Source: Paenibacillus zeirhizosphaerae
GTDB taxonomy: Bacteria; Bacillota; Bacilli; Paenibacillales; Paenibacillaceae
Assembly (NCBI RefSeq): GCF_030705605.1
Contig: NZ_JAPCKK010000018.1
Coordinates: 124,001-188,000 of the forward strand
Length of the DNA: 64,000 nt
Reading direction: 5' to 3'
In this document: positions 25,036 to 34,348 of the stretch, piece after piece
How positions within the stretch are numbered: the stretch's first letter is position 1
Layout of the letters: the number at the start of each line of letters is the position of its first letter
The notes under the pieces: model-generated
What the model was told of the DNA's origin: nothing
Database searches by the model: none
What the model saw: the letters and a program-made list of their open reading frames with translations, nothing else
Program-made: the position numbers and the translations under genes

Positions 25036-27351
25036 CTAACCGGTTACCGTTAATTCCAGCTCCCGTTCCGCAGCAGTCGCAGAGCTCGTGCCAACCATGA
25101 CTTTAAGCCGGCATGGCTCCAAAGCGAATTCCATGTCCCGGTTCCAGATTGACAGCTTCTCCTGATCCAGCAGAAAAGTGATCGTTTTCGATTCACCCGG
25201 CGCAAGCCATACTTTCTCAAACGCCTTCAGCTCAAGCCTGCGGCGTGTGATGCCCGATCCGCTGGCTTGAATATATAACTGGGCCGTCTCAGCCCCGGCC
25301 GTTTCCCCGGTATTCTCCACCTCAACACTGATCTCGAAAGCCTGCCCCTGCTGCAGTTCCGCAACGGCCATGAAGGCAGACTGTACACGCAGACTGGTGT
25401 AACGGAAGGTGGTGTAGCTCAAACCATATCCGAACGGGTATAAAGGCAGCGAGCTTACATCGGCGTAATGCCTGATCCGGCTCGTTTTTTTCTGATTGTA
25501 ATAGATGGGCAGCTGACCGACCGCACGCGGCAGCGAAACCGGCAGCTTGCCGCTCGGATTTACCTTGCCAAACAAAATCTCCCCGATCGCCTGTCCGCCC
25601 TCCGTTCCCGGATACCAGGCGCACAACAGCGCACCGCAATGTTCATCAATCGCCGTCAGCTCATGGGGTCTTCCCTGGATCACGACAACAACAACAGGTG
25701 TACCGGTCGACTGTATTTCCCGCACAAGGCGCTCCTGAATTCCACCCAGCTTCAAGTCGGCTACATCAACACCTTCGCCGCAGTCCATTTCCGAGACAGC
25801 TCCTTCAGAGATGATCGCTTCGCCGTTGTTATCAAACTCGCCGCCGAACTGGCGGGCACTGCTGCCGCCAACAACGAGCACAGCGACATCTGCGCTGCGC
25901 GCCGCCTCCACAGCCTCTTCCAGCCACTCCGTGGATTCGTCACGGATACCACAGCCACGCGCGTATACGATCTCCGTATCGGCGGGAGCCGCCAGTCGGA
26001 TTCCCTGCAGCACGGTCGTGCCTGTTCCTTTGCGCTGCACGCTTGTATAATCGCCAAGCTGATGATACAAACTGTCGGCGTTCGGACCGATGACCGCGAT
26101 GCGCCGGGCACTGGCCCCCAGGGGCAGCAGCCTGCCGTCATTACGCAGCAGCACGACAGACTCGCGTGCCAACTGCAAATTAACTGTCCGCGCAGCTTCG
26201 CTTTTAACGACTGATGCAGCACGCGTGGTGTCCGCATAAGGCTGATCAAACAGCCCTAGCCTGAACTTGAGCAGCAGTACGCGGGCTACGGCCCGGTCTA
26301 TGTAATGCTCCTGAATCAGTCCCTGTTCAACCGCCTGCTGCAAAGTAGTGAACGCTTTATCCCACAGGCTTAAATCCACACCGGAAGAAAGTGCCAAGGC
26401 AGCGGCGGCCTCATAGGATTCCGTCAGCGCAAGCAGACGGTCAACGGCGGCGCCGTCCGCCATGACGATTCCATCAAATCCCCATTCATCGCGCAAAATG
26501 CCCGTAAGCAGCTTGGAGTTGGCATGGCAAGGCATGCCGTCGATTTCATTGTAGGCCGCCATGCAGCCGGCAGCCCCCGCACGGACGCCAGCCAGCATAC
26601 CCGGCAGATGAATCTCGCGCAGCTCACGCTCACCAATCACCGCCGGACCGGAGTTCATTCCGCCTTGCGCTGCGCCTTGTGCACATAAATGCTTAAGTAC
26701 AGCAGCAACCTTATCCGGCGCCTTCAAATCTTTGGCATCTTCCCCTTGCATTCCCTGGACAACAGCCTTCGTCATCCGAGCCGCCAGGTAAGGGTCCTCC
26801 CCGTAGCACTCCTCAGAACGGCCCCATCTCGGTTCATGCAGGATATCCAGTGCCGACACCAGACCGATATGGGCCCCCCTGGCGCGGATTTCCGCTGCGA
26901 CCTGGGCATATGCACGCTCAAGCAGAGCCGGGTTCCACGTGGAGCCTGCGCCAATATTAACGGGGAATAAAGTACCGTCCAACGCCTGATGTCCATGCGG
27001 GCATTCTTCGGACAGCAAAACAGGAATGCCCAGCCTTGAATGCTCAATCACGTATCGCTGCACCTCATTAGCCACCTGTGCATTATCCATTGTAGGTATA
27101 CCGTTCGCATAGTTGACTCCTGACCAGGGATCGCTGCGGAACAGCCCGTAAAGTGCGCCCATCCCGCCGCCGAAAGCCACCTCCCACTTAAATTCGTCTG
27201 TCAGTTCAGTTCCCGTTTCTGTGCGCCGATAAGCATCCCAGCCATACATGCGCTGGTTGAGCTGTCCGACCTTTTCCTGCAGCGTCATCCTGAGAAGGAG
27301 ATCAGCAGTTCTTTCCTCCGCCGAAAGTGAATGATCCTTATACTTTTCCAT
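25036..27351 (-). CDS. Glycoside hydrolase family 3 (beta-glycosidase), cytoplasmic
   Basis: The product of about 771 residues has the GH3 N-terminal barrel with LGIPVLLSEECPHG and the nucleophile Asp299 in GFDGIVMADGAAV, then the C-terminal alpha/beta domain and a fibronectin-III-like domain (about 665-765). No signal peptide is present, so it acts inside the cell on imported oligosaccharides. The ATG at 27351 follows GGAGGTG; a TTG seven codons earlier would overlap that site. It lies 17 bp after the YesN-type regulator. Beta-glucosidase or beta-xylosidase are usual activities; with GH130 nearby a beta-mannoside or mixed glucomannan substrate is possible. Confidence 0.88.
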   Translation of the reverse strand: MEKYKDHSLSAEERTADLLLRMTLQEKVGQLNQRMYGWDAYRRTETGTELTDEFKWEVAFGGGMGALYGLFRSDPWSGVNYANGIPTMDNAQVANEVQRYVIEHSRLGIPVLLSEECPHGHQALDGTLFPVNIGAGSTWNPALLERAYAQVAAEIRARGAHIGLVSALDILHEPRWGRSEECYGEDPYLAARMTKAVVQGMQGEDAKDLKAPDKVAAVLKHLCAQGAAQGGMNSGPAVIGERELREIHLPGMLAGVRAGAAGCMAAYNEIDGMPCHANSKLLTGILRDEWGFDGIVMADGAAVDRLLALTESYEAAAALALSSGVDLSLWDKAFTTLQQAVEQGLIQEHYIDRAVARVLLLKFRLGLFDQPYADTTRAASVVKSEAARTVNLQLARESVVLLRNDGRLLPLGASARRIAVIGPNADSLYHQLGDYTSVQRKGTGTTVLQGIRLAAPADTEIVYARGCGIRDESTEWLEEAVEAARSADVAVLVVGGSSARQFGGEFDNNGEAIISEGAVSEMDCGEGVDVADLKLGGIQERLVREIQSTGTPVVVVVIQGRPHELTAIDEHCGALLCAWYPGTEGGQAIGEILFGKVNPSGKLPVSLPRAVGQLPIYYNQKKTSRIRHYADVSSLPLYPFGYGLSYTTFRYTSLRVQSAFMAVAELQQGQAFEISVEVENTGETAGAETAQLYIQASGSGITRRRLELKAFEKVWLAPGESKTITFLLDQEKLSIWNRDMEFALEPCRLKVMVGTSSATAAERELELTVTG

Positions 27352-27368
27352 GCCTTGATGCACCTCCG

Positions 27369-28970
27369 TCAATGTCTAACATTCAGTGCCCGAAACTCCT
27401 TTGGTGTCATCCCTGTATGCGCTTTAAATACGGACACAAAATACTTATATTCCTTGTAGCCCACCTTGTCGGCGATCTCAAACACTTTGTCATGGGTTGT
27501 AGCAAGCAGACGCTTCGCATGGTCAATGCGCAGCTCGTTCACGTATTCGGTAAAGCTTTTGCTGGTACTCTGCTTAAAAATATAACTAAAATAGCTTGGG
27601 GTAATTTTGAGCCAGGCCGCCACCTCGAACGCCTTGAGCTCGTTACTGTACTGCTCCTGCATATACTTCTTGGCTTTTTCAATGATCCAATAGGACTTGT
27701 CCATGCCATTTTTGCCCATAAGCCGGAGCAGATGCAGCATTTCTTCGTTCACCAGCGCCTCGATGGCCTCATATGAATTGTACACATACGGATCGACAGG
27801 CTCTCCGCGTCCATGATCAAGCTCTGTCAGTCCGCTTTGGCGCAGCCGCTGACGCAACAGGATGGCAACCTCCTCACAGGCTTTAACCACCTCATTCAAC
27901 AGAAAATCCCTTTCTCTGAAAAAAAGAAACATCTCCCGCACAATTTGCTGTACTTCTGCCGTGTCCTGCTTGAATAAAGCAGCCGCCAGCAGTTGTACCC
28001 GGCCGGCACTGTTATATTCAGCCACGGTTCTGCTGACCTCGGCACGCTCCCGTGATTCGGACAGCAGCACCACTGCCGCGTGATCCAGCACATGATGCTC
28101 CAAAATCCGCCGAGCCTCCATACAGTAATCAGCCGTATCGTCCAACCGTTCATAAGGACGGGAAGCGGCGCAGTACAGCCGAATGTCACCGTTCATAGGC
28201 CGCACCGCTTCCGCAAGTGCTCTGTCCCATTCTTCACGTTCAAGCAGCCTGTCCGCAACCACCAGCGTAAACAGCAGATTGATGTGATCGAATACGGAAA
28301 TACAGCGTAAAGAGTGCTTCTCAAGACGGCGGCCTATGGACTGCAGCCACTGCTGCTGGACATCCGTATATTCCTGATTGGACAAGCCTGTTCGCCACAC
28401 TGAGAACTGATCTATCTGCATTGCAATGATGCGGTACTGCTCGCCCTGCAGATGAGGCGGCAATTCTCTGTCATAAGATGGTACGTTTCGAACCATATTC
28501 GACAACCACAGCACCTCATTTGACAAACGCTGCGCGTCATTCTGCCCGGATTCCATATCCTTGTCATCCCTTATTTCAGCTGCTACCTTACGGACGACAG
28601 TAACAAGCTCATCGATATCAACCGGCTTAAGCAAGTAGTCTGACACGTGCAAGCGTACGGCCTGGCGGGCATAGTCAAAATCTTCATAACCACTGATCAT
28701 GATGACACGCACATGCGGATAACGCCTCTTCAACTGAGCGGTCAGCTCCAGACCGTCCATTCCCTCCATACGGATATCGGTCAGCAGCAAATCAATTTGC
28801 TGTTCCTCCGTCAGTTGCAGCGCTTCTTCTCCGTCATACGCTTCACCGGCGACTTCAATACCCAACTTCTCCCAGTCTATCGTACAGCGCAGACCCTGAC
28901 AGATCACCGGCTCATCATCCACGATCAGCATCCGGATCGTCTGTTTCCCTGCCTCTAGGTTGTTCTTCAT
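27369..28970 (-). CDS. YesN-type response regulator (REC + AraC HTH)
   Basis: The 533-residue protein has an N-terminal receiver domain (MLIVDDEPVICQGL, phospho-acceptor Asp65 in LLLTDIRMEGMDG) and a C-terminal AraC double helix-turn-helix (about 430-530, FEVAAWLKITPSYFSYIFKQ and EIADKVGYKEYKYFVSVFK). It is the partner of the YesM-type kinase encoded just upstream. Its start lies 56 bp inside the kinase gene, and the ATG is preceded by GGAGGAGG, so the two are translationally coupled. It probably activates the adjacent ABC transporter genes when the cognate oligosaccharide is sensed. Confidence 0.9.
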   Translation of the reverse strand: MKNNLEAGKQTIRMLIVDDEPVICQGLRCTIDWEKLGIEVAGEAYDGEEALQLTEEQQIDLLLTDIRMEGMDGLELTAQLKRRYPHVRVIMISGYEDFDYARQAVRLHVSDYLLKPVDIDELVTVVRKVAAEIRDDKDMESGQNDAQRLSNEVLWLSNMVRNVPSYDRELPPHLQGEQYRIIAMQIDQFSVWRTGLSNQEYTDVQQQWLQSIGRRLEKHSLRCISVFDHINLLFTLVVADRLLEREEWDRALAEAVRPMNGDIRLYCAASRPYERLDDTADYCMEARRILEHHVLDHAAVVLLSESRERAEVSRTVAEYNSAGRVQLLAAALFKQDTAEVQQIVREMFLFFRERDFLLNEVVKACEEVAILLRQRLRQSGLTELDHGRGEPVDPYVYNSYEAIEALVNEEMLHLLRLMGKNGMDKSYWIIEKAKKYMQEQYSNELKAFEVAAWLKITPSYFSYIFKQSTSKSFTEYVNELRIDHAKRLLATTHDKVFEIADKVGYKEYKYFVSVFKAHTGMTPKEFRALNVRH

Positions 28971-30747
28971 GCTCCAGACCTCCTCCGTTCCCGGTACATG
29001 GAATCTTCAGCCGAATCCAGGCCCCTTCCTCATCCGGTTGCATCATTTCCAAACCATAACCCTCTCCGAAATAAATGGACAACCGTTCATGGATATTGTG
29101 GATCGCTCCCATCCTGCCGCCGGAACCTGCGCTCATATGACGCAGCGAGAAGTTCAACACCTCCACCTGTCCCGGAGGAAATCCCTTCCCGTTGTCCTTC
29201 ACATCTATCCAAATATCCCCTTCATTCGCATAACAACGGACAGATATGACACTCACTTTTTTTTCACGGTCTAAACCGTGCTTCAGAAAATTTTCCACCA
29301 AAGGCTGAATTGTGGCTTTCAACGTAACCGCTTCGGCAATCGCCGCCTCGGTATGCAGCGTATAGACTAGCTTTTTCCCCAAGCGGCGCTGCTGCAAATA
29401 CAGGTAAGAACGCACAAACTCCAACTCCTGCCGAATCGTGGTCACATAGCTTCCGCTGTTCAGGCTTGAACGAAAAAATTTGGATAACATTTCAATCAGT
29501 TGACTTGACTGCTCCGCTTTCTCCAGCCGTGCCGTCCAGCGGATCATATCAAGCGTGTTGTAAAGAAAATGCGGATCCATTTGGTTCTGCAGCAGCTTCA
29601 GCTCAGCTTCCCGTTCGCGCAGCTCCAGCTTGTATTTATGCTCAATCAGCTCCTCAATCGTGGCAACCATTTCATTAAACTGGCTGTTTAACTCTGAAAT
29701 TTCATCGTTCGATTCAATCGGTACCCTGGCGCTGAAATCGCCCAGTTTAACCCGGTTCGTCTCCTTCTTCAGCCGTAAAATCGGACGGATAATCGTATAA
29801 TGAAAACCGTAAAGGGCAGAGAGACCCAGCAGCAGTATGGAGCACAGAACAAGGTTCATCGTTCTTTTAACGCCACTGAGCTCCTTGTCGAGCGCGGATT
29901 GGGGAATCATCGCTACAACGCTCCAGCCCGTATTTTTCATTTGATGGTAAAAGGTCAAATAGCTGCTTTGCTTAACCTTATAGCGGACATAACCGTCCCC
30001 TTCCGATTTGAGCCGGTCCAGCAATTCACCGTCTGGCCTGAGTCCATCCGGCAGCGGGCTGCCGGTCTGCAAAATGCTTTCGCCCTCCGGTCCAATCACA
30101 AACACGCTACCATTTTCTTTGACAGTTCCGCTTTCCAGCAGTCTAGATACGCTGGATTCATCCAGCCTGATCACCAAACGGCCCTGCGGAACAGTGATCT
30201 CATTGTAAGAATTGAGCACCCGAAACAGGGAAATCAGCCGGATATTTCCGCTCCAATCGCTGTATATAGGGTAACCCTCACTCCAGACGATGCCTCCCTT
30301 GCGGAGATCGGCCTTATCCAGCCAGGGCTGCTCATTGCCCCGCACCGGCTCTCCCATTTGGATAGAGTTGCCGTTCAAACCGGAAATCGTAATAGATTTA
30401 ATATAACTTTTGGACATCAACTGGAACGTAAGGAAATCCTCAATGTTTTGTTTGCTGTTATCCAACAGGTCCCCGCTCAGCGGAGAGTTGATACGTAAAA
30501 AATCCCGCATATCCGGGTTCAATATTAAATAATCCGCGATATCCTCCACCATCTCGGTTTGCTCCTCAAGCTGATTGGTTACGGTATCCAGATTCAGCCT
30601 GGTTGCCTGCACGAACTGATCGCGCAGCACCAGTGTAAACCGGTACTGCACAATCACGCCCACGCCAAGGGTCGGAAGAATAATGAAGAGTAAAAAGATA
30701 ACGAGTGCTTTTTTTGTCAAACCAAAGCTTCTGCGTTTTATCATCAT
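28915..30747 (-). CDS. YesM-type sensor histidine kinase
   Basis: The 610-residue membrane kinase has TM1 (about 14-35), an extracellular Cache-like sensor, TM2 (about 305-325, LVLCSILLLGLSALYG), a HAMP domain, the His_kinase motif NQMDPHFLYNTLDMIRW and an ATPase domain with DNGKGF. This is the LytS/YesM class, which senses sugars at the cell surface and phosphorylates an AraC-type regulator. The ATG follows GGAGGAAAGGC. It lies between the permease genes and the response regulator on one strand, so the system probably senses the same oligosaccharide that the transporter imports. Confidence 0.9.
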   Translation of the reverse strand: MMIKRRSFGLTKKALVIFLLFIILPTLGVGVIVQYRFTLVLRDQFVQATRLNLDTVTNQLEEQTEMVEDIADYLILNPDMRDFLRINSPLSGDLLDNSKQNIEDFLTFQLMSKSYIKSITISGLNGNSIQMGEPVRGNEQPWLDKADLRKGGIVWSEGYPIYSDWSGNIRLISLFRVLNSYNEITVPQGRLVIRLDESSVSRLLESGTVKENGSVFVIGPEGESILQTGSPLPDGLRPDGELLDRLKSEGDGYVRYKVKQSSYLTFYHQMKNTGWSVVAMIPQSALDKELSGVKRTMNLVLCSILLLGLSALYGFHYTIIRPILRLKKETNRVKLGDFSARVPIESNDEISELNSQFNEMVATIEELIEHKYKLELREREAELKLLQNQMDPHFLYNTLDMIRWTARLEKAEQSSQLIEMLSKFFRSSLNSGSYVTTIRQELEFVRSYLYLQQRRLGKKLVYTLHTEAAIAEAVTLKATIQPLVENFLKHGLDREKKVSVISVRCYANEGDIWIDVKDNGKGFPPGQVEVLNFSLRHMSAGSGGRMGAIHNIHERLSIYFGEGYGLEMMQPDEEGAWIRLKIPCTGNGGGLEHEEQPRGRETDDPDADRG

Positions 30748-30783
30748 GCCTTTCCTCCCCCCAACGCCCGACCGGATGCATGA

Positions 30784-31614
30784 TCAACCCTTGACAGAAC
30801 CTGCGGTCATGCCATTCACCAGTTGCTTTTGCAGCAACAGGTAGAAAATGAGGATCGGAATGAGCGCAATGGTCAATGCGGCCATTTGCAGTGTCAGACT
30901 GGCGGTTTCGATGCCGACAAAATTAGCCAGGCCAAGCGGCAATGTCTTCAAATCGGATGAGTTGATCAATACTAGCGCGAACAAATATTCATTCCAATTA
31001 TATATGAAATTAAGAATCACGACAGTTGCCATCGCGGGCCTCGTAATCGGCAGAATGATCGACCAGAAAATGCGGAATACGCCGGCACCGTCCATGACAC
31101 CGGACTCCTCCAAATCTTTAGGGAAACCTTTCATAAAACCTTCCAATATAAAAATCGTCAACGACAAATGGAAAGCCGTATACGGTAAAATAAGCGACCA
31201 CCTGGTATCAAGCAAATGCAGCTTTTGCATAATGATAAAGATCGGAATCAGCGTTGCATGGATCGGCACAATCATGCCCAGCAAAAATAGACCGTACGTG
31301 AACCCCCGCAGCTTGAATTGAAAGCGGGACAGAAAATAAGCAGCAAGCGCTCCCAGCAGAACCGTCAAAATCAGGGAAGCGAACGTTATAATTACACTGT
31401 TCAGGAAATAGACATTCATATTGGCTACTTCCCACGCCTTGGCATAGTTGGAGAACTGCAGCACCGTTGGCAGCGAAAACGGACTTTGTGCATATTCCTG
31501 TTCCGTTTTGAAGGAATCGACCACCATCCAGAAGAGAGGAAATATATTAATGATAGCAAATGCACTGAGCAGCAGGTATGTCAAAAATGTTAGCAGACCC
31601 GATTTTTTTCTCAT
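30784..31614 (-). CDS. Carbohydrate ABC transporter permease (MalG type)
   Basis: The 276-residue CUT1 permease has six helices and the EAA loop FPKDLEESGVMDGAGVFRIF. The loop has ESG in place of the usual EAA, a common variation. The ATG has an AAAGGGG site. It forms the pair with the permease ending 17 bp upstream, and the YesM gene follows 36 bp later. The ATPase is not encoded here. Confidence 0.87.
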   Translation of the reverse strand: MRKKSGLLTFLTYLLLSAFAIINIFPLFWMVVDSFKTEQEYAQSPFSLPTVLQFSNYAKAWEVANMNVYFLNSVIITFASLILTVLLGALAAYFLSRFQFKLRGFTYGLFLLGMIVPIHATLIPIFIIMQKLHLLDTRWSLILPYTAFHLSLTIFILEGFMKGFPKDLEESGVMDGAGVFRIFWSIILPITRPAMATVVILNFIYNWNEYLFALVLINSSDLKTLPLGLANFVGIETASLTLQMAALTIALIPILIFYLLLQKQLVNGMTAGSVKG

Positions 31615-31631
31615 CAGATGTTCCCCTTTCT

Positions 31632-32507
31632 TTAAGCATCTTTTTCTCTGCTAATACGGTTCACAATACTGATGACAATCAGGCTGAAAACCAGAATCAG
31701 AATGGATACGGCGCTGCCGTAACCGAAACGCATGTTCATAAACGCGTTGTTATACATATAGACAGTCATCACTTCCGTAGCATGCGCCGGTCCGCCGCCG
31801 GTCATGATCTGAATCAGGTCGAAGACCCGGAACGAATTGCTGATGCTGTACACAACAGCAACGATAAGGGTGCTGCGGATCATCGGGATCGTAATGAGAA
31901 ACGTCCGTTTGAGTCCAGTCGCCCCATCCAGTTCGGCTGCTTCATTGACCTCTTCGGATATATTTTGCAGAGCCGCCAGGAAAATAACCATGTACAAACC
32001 GCAGTTCTGCCAGATATACGCGATGCTTAACGAGATCATGGACCAGGACGTATCACCAAGCCAGTTCCGCTGCCAGCTTTCCAGGCCTACTACTCCGAGC
32101 AGACCGTTCAGCAGCCCGTATTCCGTGTTATAGATCATCCCCCAAATCAGCGAAACCATAACGGAGGAAATCACGACCGGCAGGAAACCGACGGTGCGGA
32201 AAAATCCCGCTCCCTTCAGCTTTCCGTTCAGCAGCAGCGCGAGCAGCAAACCAAGCGGAATTTGCCCTACGACCCCTGTCAGCATAATGAATACATTATT
32301 TTCAACGGATACCCAAAAGGTATCGTCCTTAAATATTTCAATAAAATTGTCGAGACCCACAAAGGTCATCGGACTGATCCCGTCCCAGTCCATAAAGGCA
32401 TAATAAAACGACATTCCGATCGGAACGAGGGCTATACCGATATAAATGACCAGTGCGGGCAGCAGCCCAAGAAAAATGGCATATTTCGTCCCTTTAAGCG
32501 TATGCAC
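31632..32507 (-). CDS. Carbohydrate ABC transporter permease (MalF/UgpA type)
   Basis: The 291-residue CUT1 permease starts GTG after AAGGAGGA and has six helices with the EAA loop ISEEVNEAAELDGATGLKRTF. It lies after the binding-protein gene, separated by a 126-bp gap that contains a hairpin, so its expression is probably lower than that of the binding protein. Confidence 0.87.
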   Translation of the reverse strand: MHTLKGTKYAIFLGLLPALVIYIGIALVPIGMSFYYAFMDWDGISPMTFVGLDNFIEIFKDDTFWVSVENNVFIMLTGVVGQIPLGLLLALLLNGKLKGAGFFRTVGFLPVVISSVMVSLIWGMIYNTEYGLLNGLLGVVGLESWQRNWLGDTSWSMISLSIAYIWQNCGLYMVIFLAALQNISEEVNEAAELDGATGLKRTFLITIPMIRSTLIVAVVYSISNSFRVFDLIQIMTGGGPAHATEVMTVYMYNNAFMNMRFGYGSAVSILILVFSLIVISIVNRISREKDA

Positions 32508-32564
32508 TGTAATGTCCTCCTTTTTCGTAACTTCCTTAAAAGCCTCCGCCGTTCTAAGAAAGAA

Positions 32565-32588
32565 AACCCGATAACGGATTCTCGGGTT
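32565..32588 (-). terminator. Intra-operon hairpin, probable leaky terminator
   Basis: AACCCG pairs with CGGGTT followed by TTCTTTC on the minus strand; a second AACCCG copy lies just upstream. Such hairpins between binding-protein and permease genes usually give excess binding protein. Confidence 0.55.
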
Positions 32589-32633
32589 GCCGGAGAATTC
32601 GGGTTATGCGGGTTTCCTTCTGCTGTAACGTAC

Positions 32634-33944
32634 TTACTTGCTACCCAGCTTTCTGTCCATGGCTTCCTGTACTTCCTGGGCCAGCTCCTCCGGAGTGGTG
32701 CGGCCTACCGTCATGGCCTGCAGACCGTTTTGCATCACGTCAACCACTTGTGTCGGGATCACACTGTCGAATACCGGAGATGTCCCATTGCCTGTCAGCT
32801 CGATCATTTCTTTCAAATATTTGCTGGCATCTTCGGGAATATCCACCTTGGCCGGCACAACAACCCCTTTGCTGATCAGTTCCTTGTACAGATCCTCATT
32901 TACAAAATATTTCATAAACTCAAGCGCTGCCTGCTGCTTTTGCTCGTCGAGACCGCTTTTGATAGCAATTCCATACTGCACGACACCTGCGGATTTGACC
33001 GCATCACCGCTTCCACCCGGCACGCTTGGAAAGAGCGCAATGCCAAATTTGTCACCTTGCTCGTTGTCGATGCGGATTCTGCTGTCCACCGTGGAGGAAG
33101 AAATGTGCATGGCAGCTTTGCCTTGAATAAAATAATCCTGCGCCTGCACCGAATCCATATTGTTGGCATCCGTATTGAAGGCATCCAGCTTCGTTAATTC
33201 TTCAATGACACCGAGGGCTTTCACAAACTGCGGATCGGTAAACTTCGCTTCACCGCTCAGCACTTTATTAAGGAAATCACTGCCCGCAAACCGCTCTCCG
33301 AGCGCCGATAGATAAGATGACTGCAGTGGCCATTTTTCCTTGTTGCCCAGGGAAATCGGCGTAATGCTGGCGGCTTTCAATTTGGTGACCGCATCAATGA
33401 ATTCATCGTACGTTGCCGGAAAGTAGTCATAACCCACGCTTGCAAACATTTCCTTATTGTAGTAAATAATATCGACAAAGGTTTGTTTGGTCGGAACCGC
33501 ATACTGCTTGCCATCGAGAGCAAAGCCGGCCAAAGCATCCTCAGGCAAAATGCTGCTCCAGGCATCCATTTCCGAATCAATCGGCTCCAGCAGGTTTCCG
33601 CTCGCGATCGGCTGCAAATCGGCTCCCGGCCACACGACATTAATATCTGCCAAATTGTTGGCGGCGGCCAGCGTGCGCAGCTTTGTTTTATATTGCGCTG
33701 CAGGAACACCGTCCTGCTCGATAACAATATTCGGATGCTCCTTCTCAAAAGCGGCGATGCGTTGCTTGTACACTTCATTGTCCACGTTCGGGGAAGTCCA
33801 CGGATGCATCATCGTCAGCGTGATTTTCCCCGTGTTCTGCGCCGCACCGTTGTCCGCACTATTCCCGCACGCGGCGGTCGTAAGCGCCAGCAGCGTGACT
33901 GAACCGATCAGCACTGTCGTTTTCATTTTGTTTAACCATTTCAT
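32634..33944 (-). CDS. Sugar ABC transporter substrate-binding lipoprotein
   Basis: The 436-residue family 1 binding protein has lipobox TTAAC (Cys26). The mature protein begins with ITLTMMHPWTSPNVDNEVYK and has the usual CUT1 features. It feeds the two permeases downstream. The upstream 404 bp to the GH130 gene hold no gene but contain a cre-like site and AT-rich promoter sequence. The ligand is unknown; beta-mannooligosaccharides are suggested by the GH130 neighbour. Confidence 0.88.
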   Translation of the reverse strand: MKWLNKMKTTVLIGSVTLLALTTAACGNSADNGAAQNTGKITLTMMHPWTSPNVDNEVYKQRIAAFEKEHPNIVIEQDGVPAAQYKTKLRTLAAANNLADINVVWPGADLQPIASGNLLEPIDSEMDAWSSILPEDALAGFALDGKQYAVPTKQTFVDIIYYNKEMFASVGYDYFPATYDEFIDAVTKLKAASITPISLGNKEKWPLQSSYLSALGERFAGSDFLNKVLSGEAKFTDPQFVKALGVIEELTKLDAFNTDANNMDSVQAQDYFIQGKAAMHISSSTVDSRIRIDNEQGDKFGIALFPSVPGGSGDAVKSAGVVQYGIAIKSGLDEQKQQAALEFMKYFVNEDLYKELISKGVVVPAKVDIPEDASKYLKEMIELTGNGTSPVFDSVIPTQVVDVMQNGLQAMTVGRTTPEELAQEVQEAMDRKLGSK

Positions 33945-34204
33945 ATTGCAGCCCCCGTTTCTGAGTTTGAATGCTTTGCCTGTTGCTCACATTGTCCTTG
34001 CCATGCTCGACTTCGCAACTTAATATGACAGAATATGATGTCTTTTATATCATCAAAAGCTGTTAACGAAATTATAAGTGTTATGTTTTTTTCAACACAT
34101 ACCACAAAACATCAATTATATCCTAATTTCTTTAACTTTATTTCAGAGGATAGAGAATGAAGGATCATTATGCGTTACAAAAGTTTACATTCAATCATCT
34201 TAAT

Positions 34205-34218
34205 GGTAACCGCTTACA
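34205..34218 (-). promoter_or_regulatory. cre-like site upstream of the sugar ABC operon
   Basis: On the minus strand TGTAAGCGGTTACC matches the CcpA consensus (TGNAARCGNWWWCA form) at 13 of 14 positions. It lies about 260 bp before the binding-protein gene, in the gap after GH130. This implies glucose repression of the transporter genes. Confidence 0.5.
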
Positions 34219-34348
34219 AACCATCTCAAAAAGAATACCGTTCTTTGACGGCATTCCATCTAAAGCCCGGCGTGCAGGCTGCTGCCAATTCCCCAATCCG
34301 TTTACCCCGCCGCACGCTGTTACCCAAACCCTGAGCTTTCCTTTAGCT

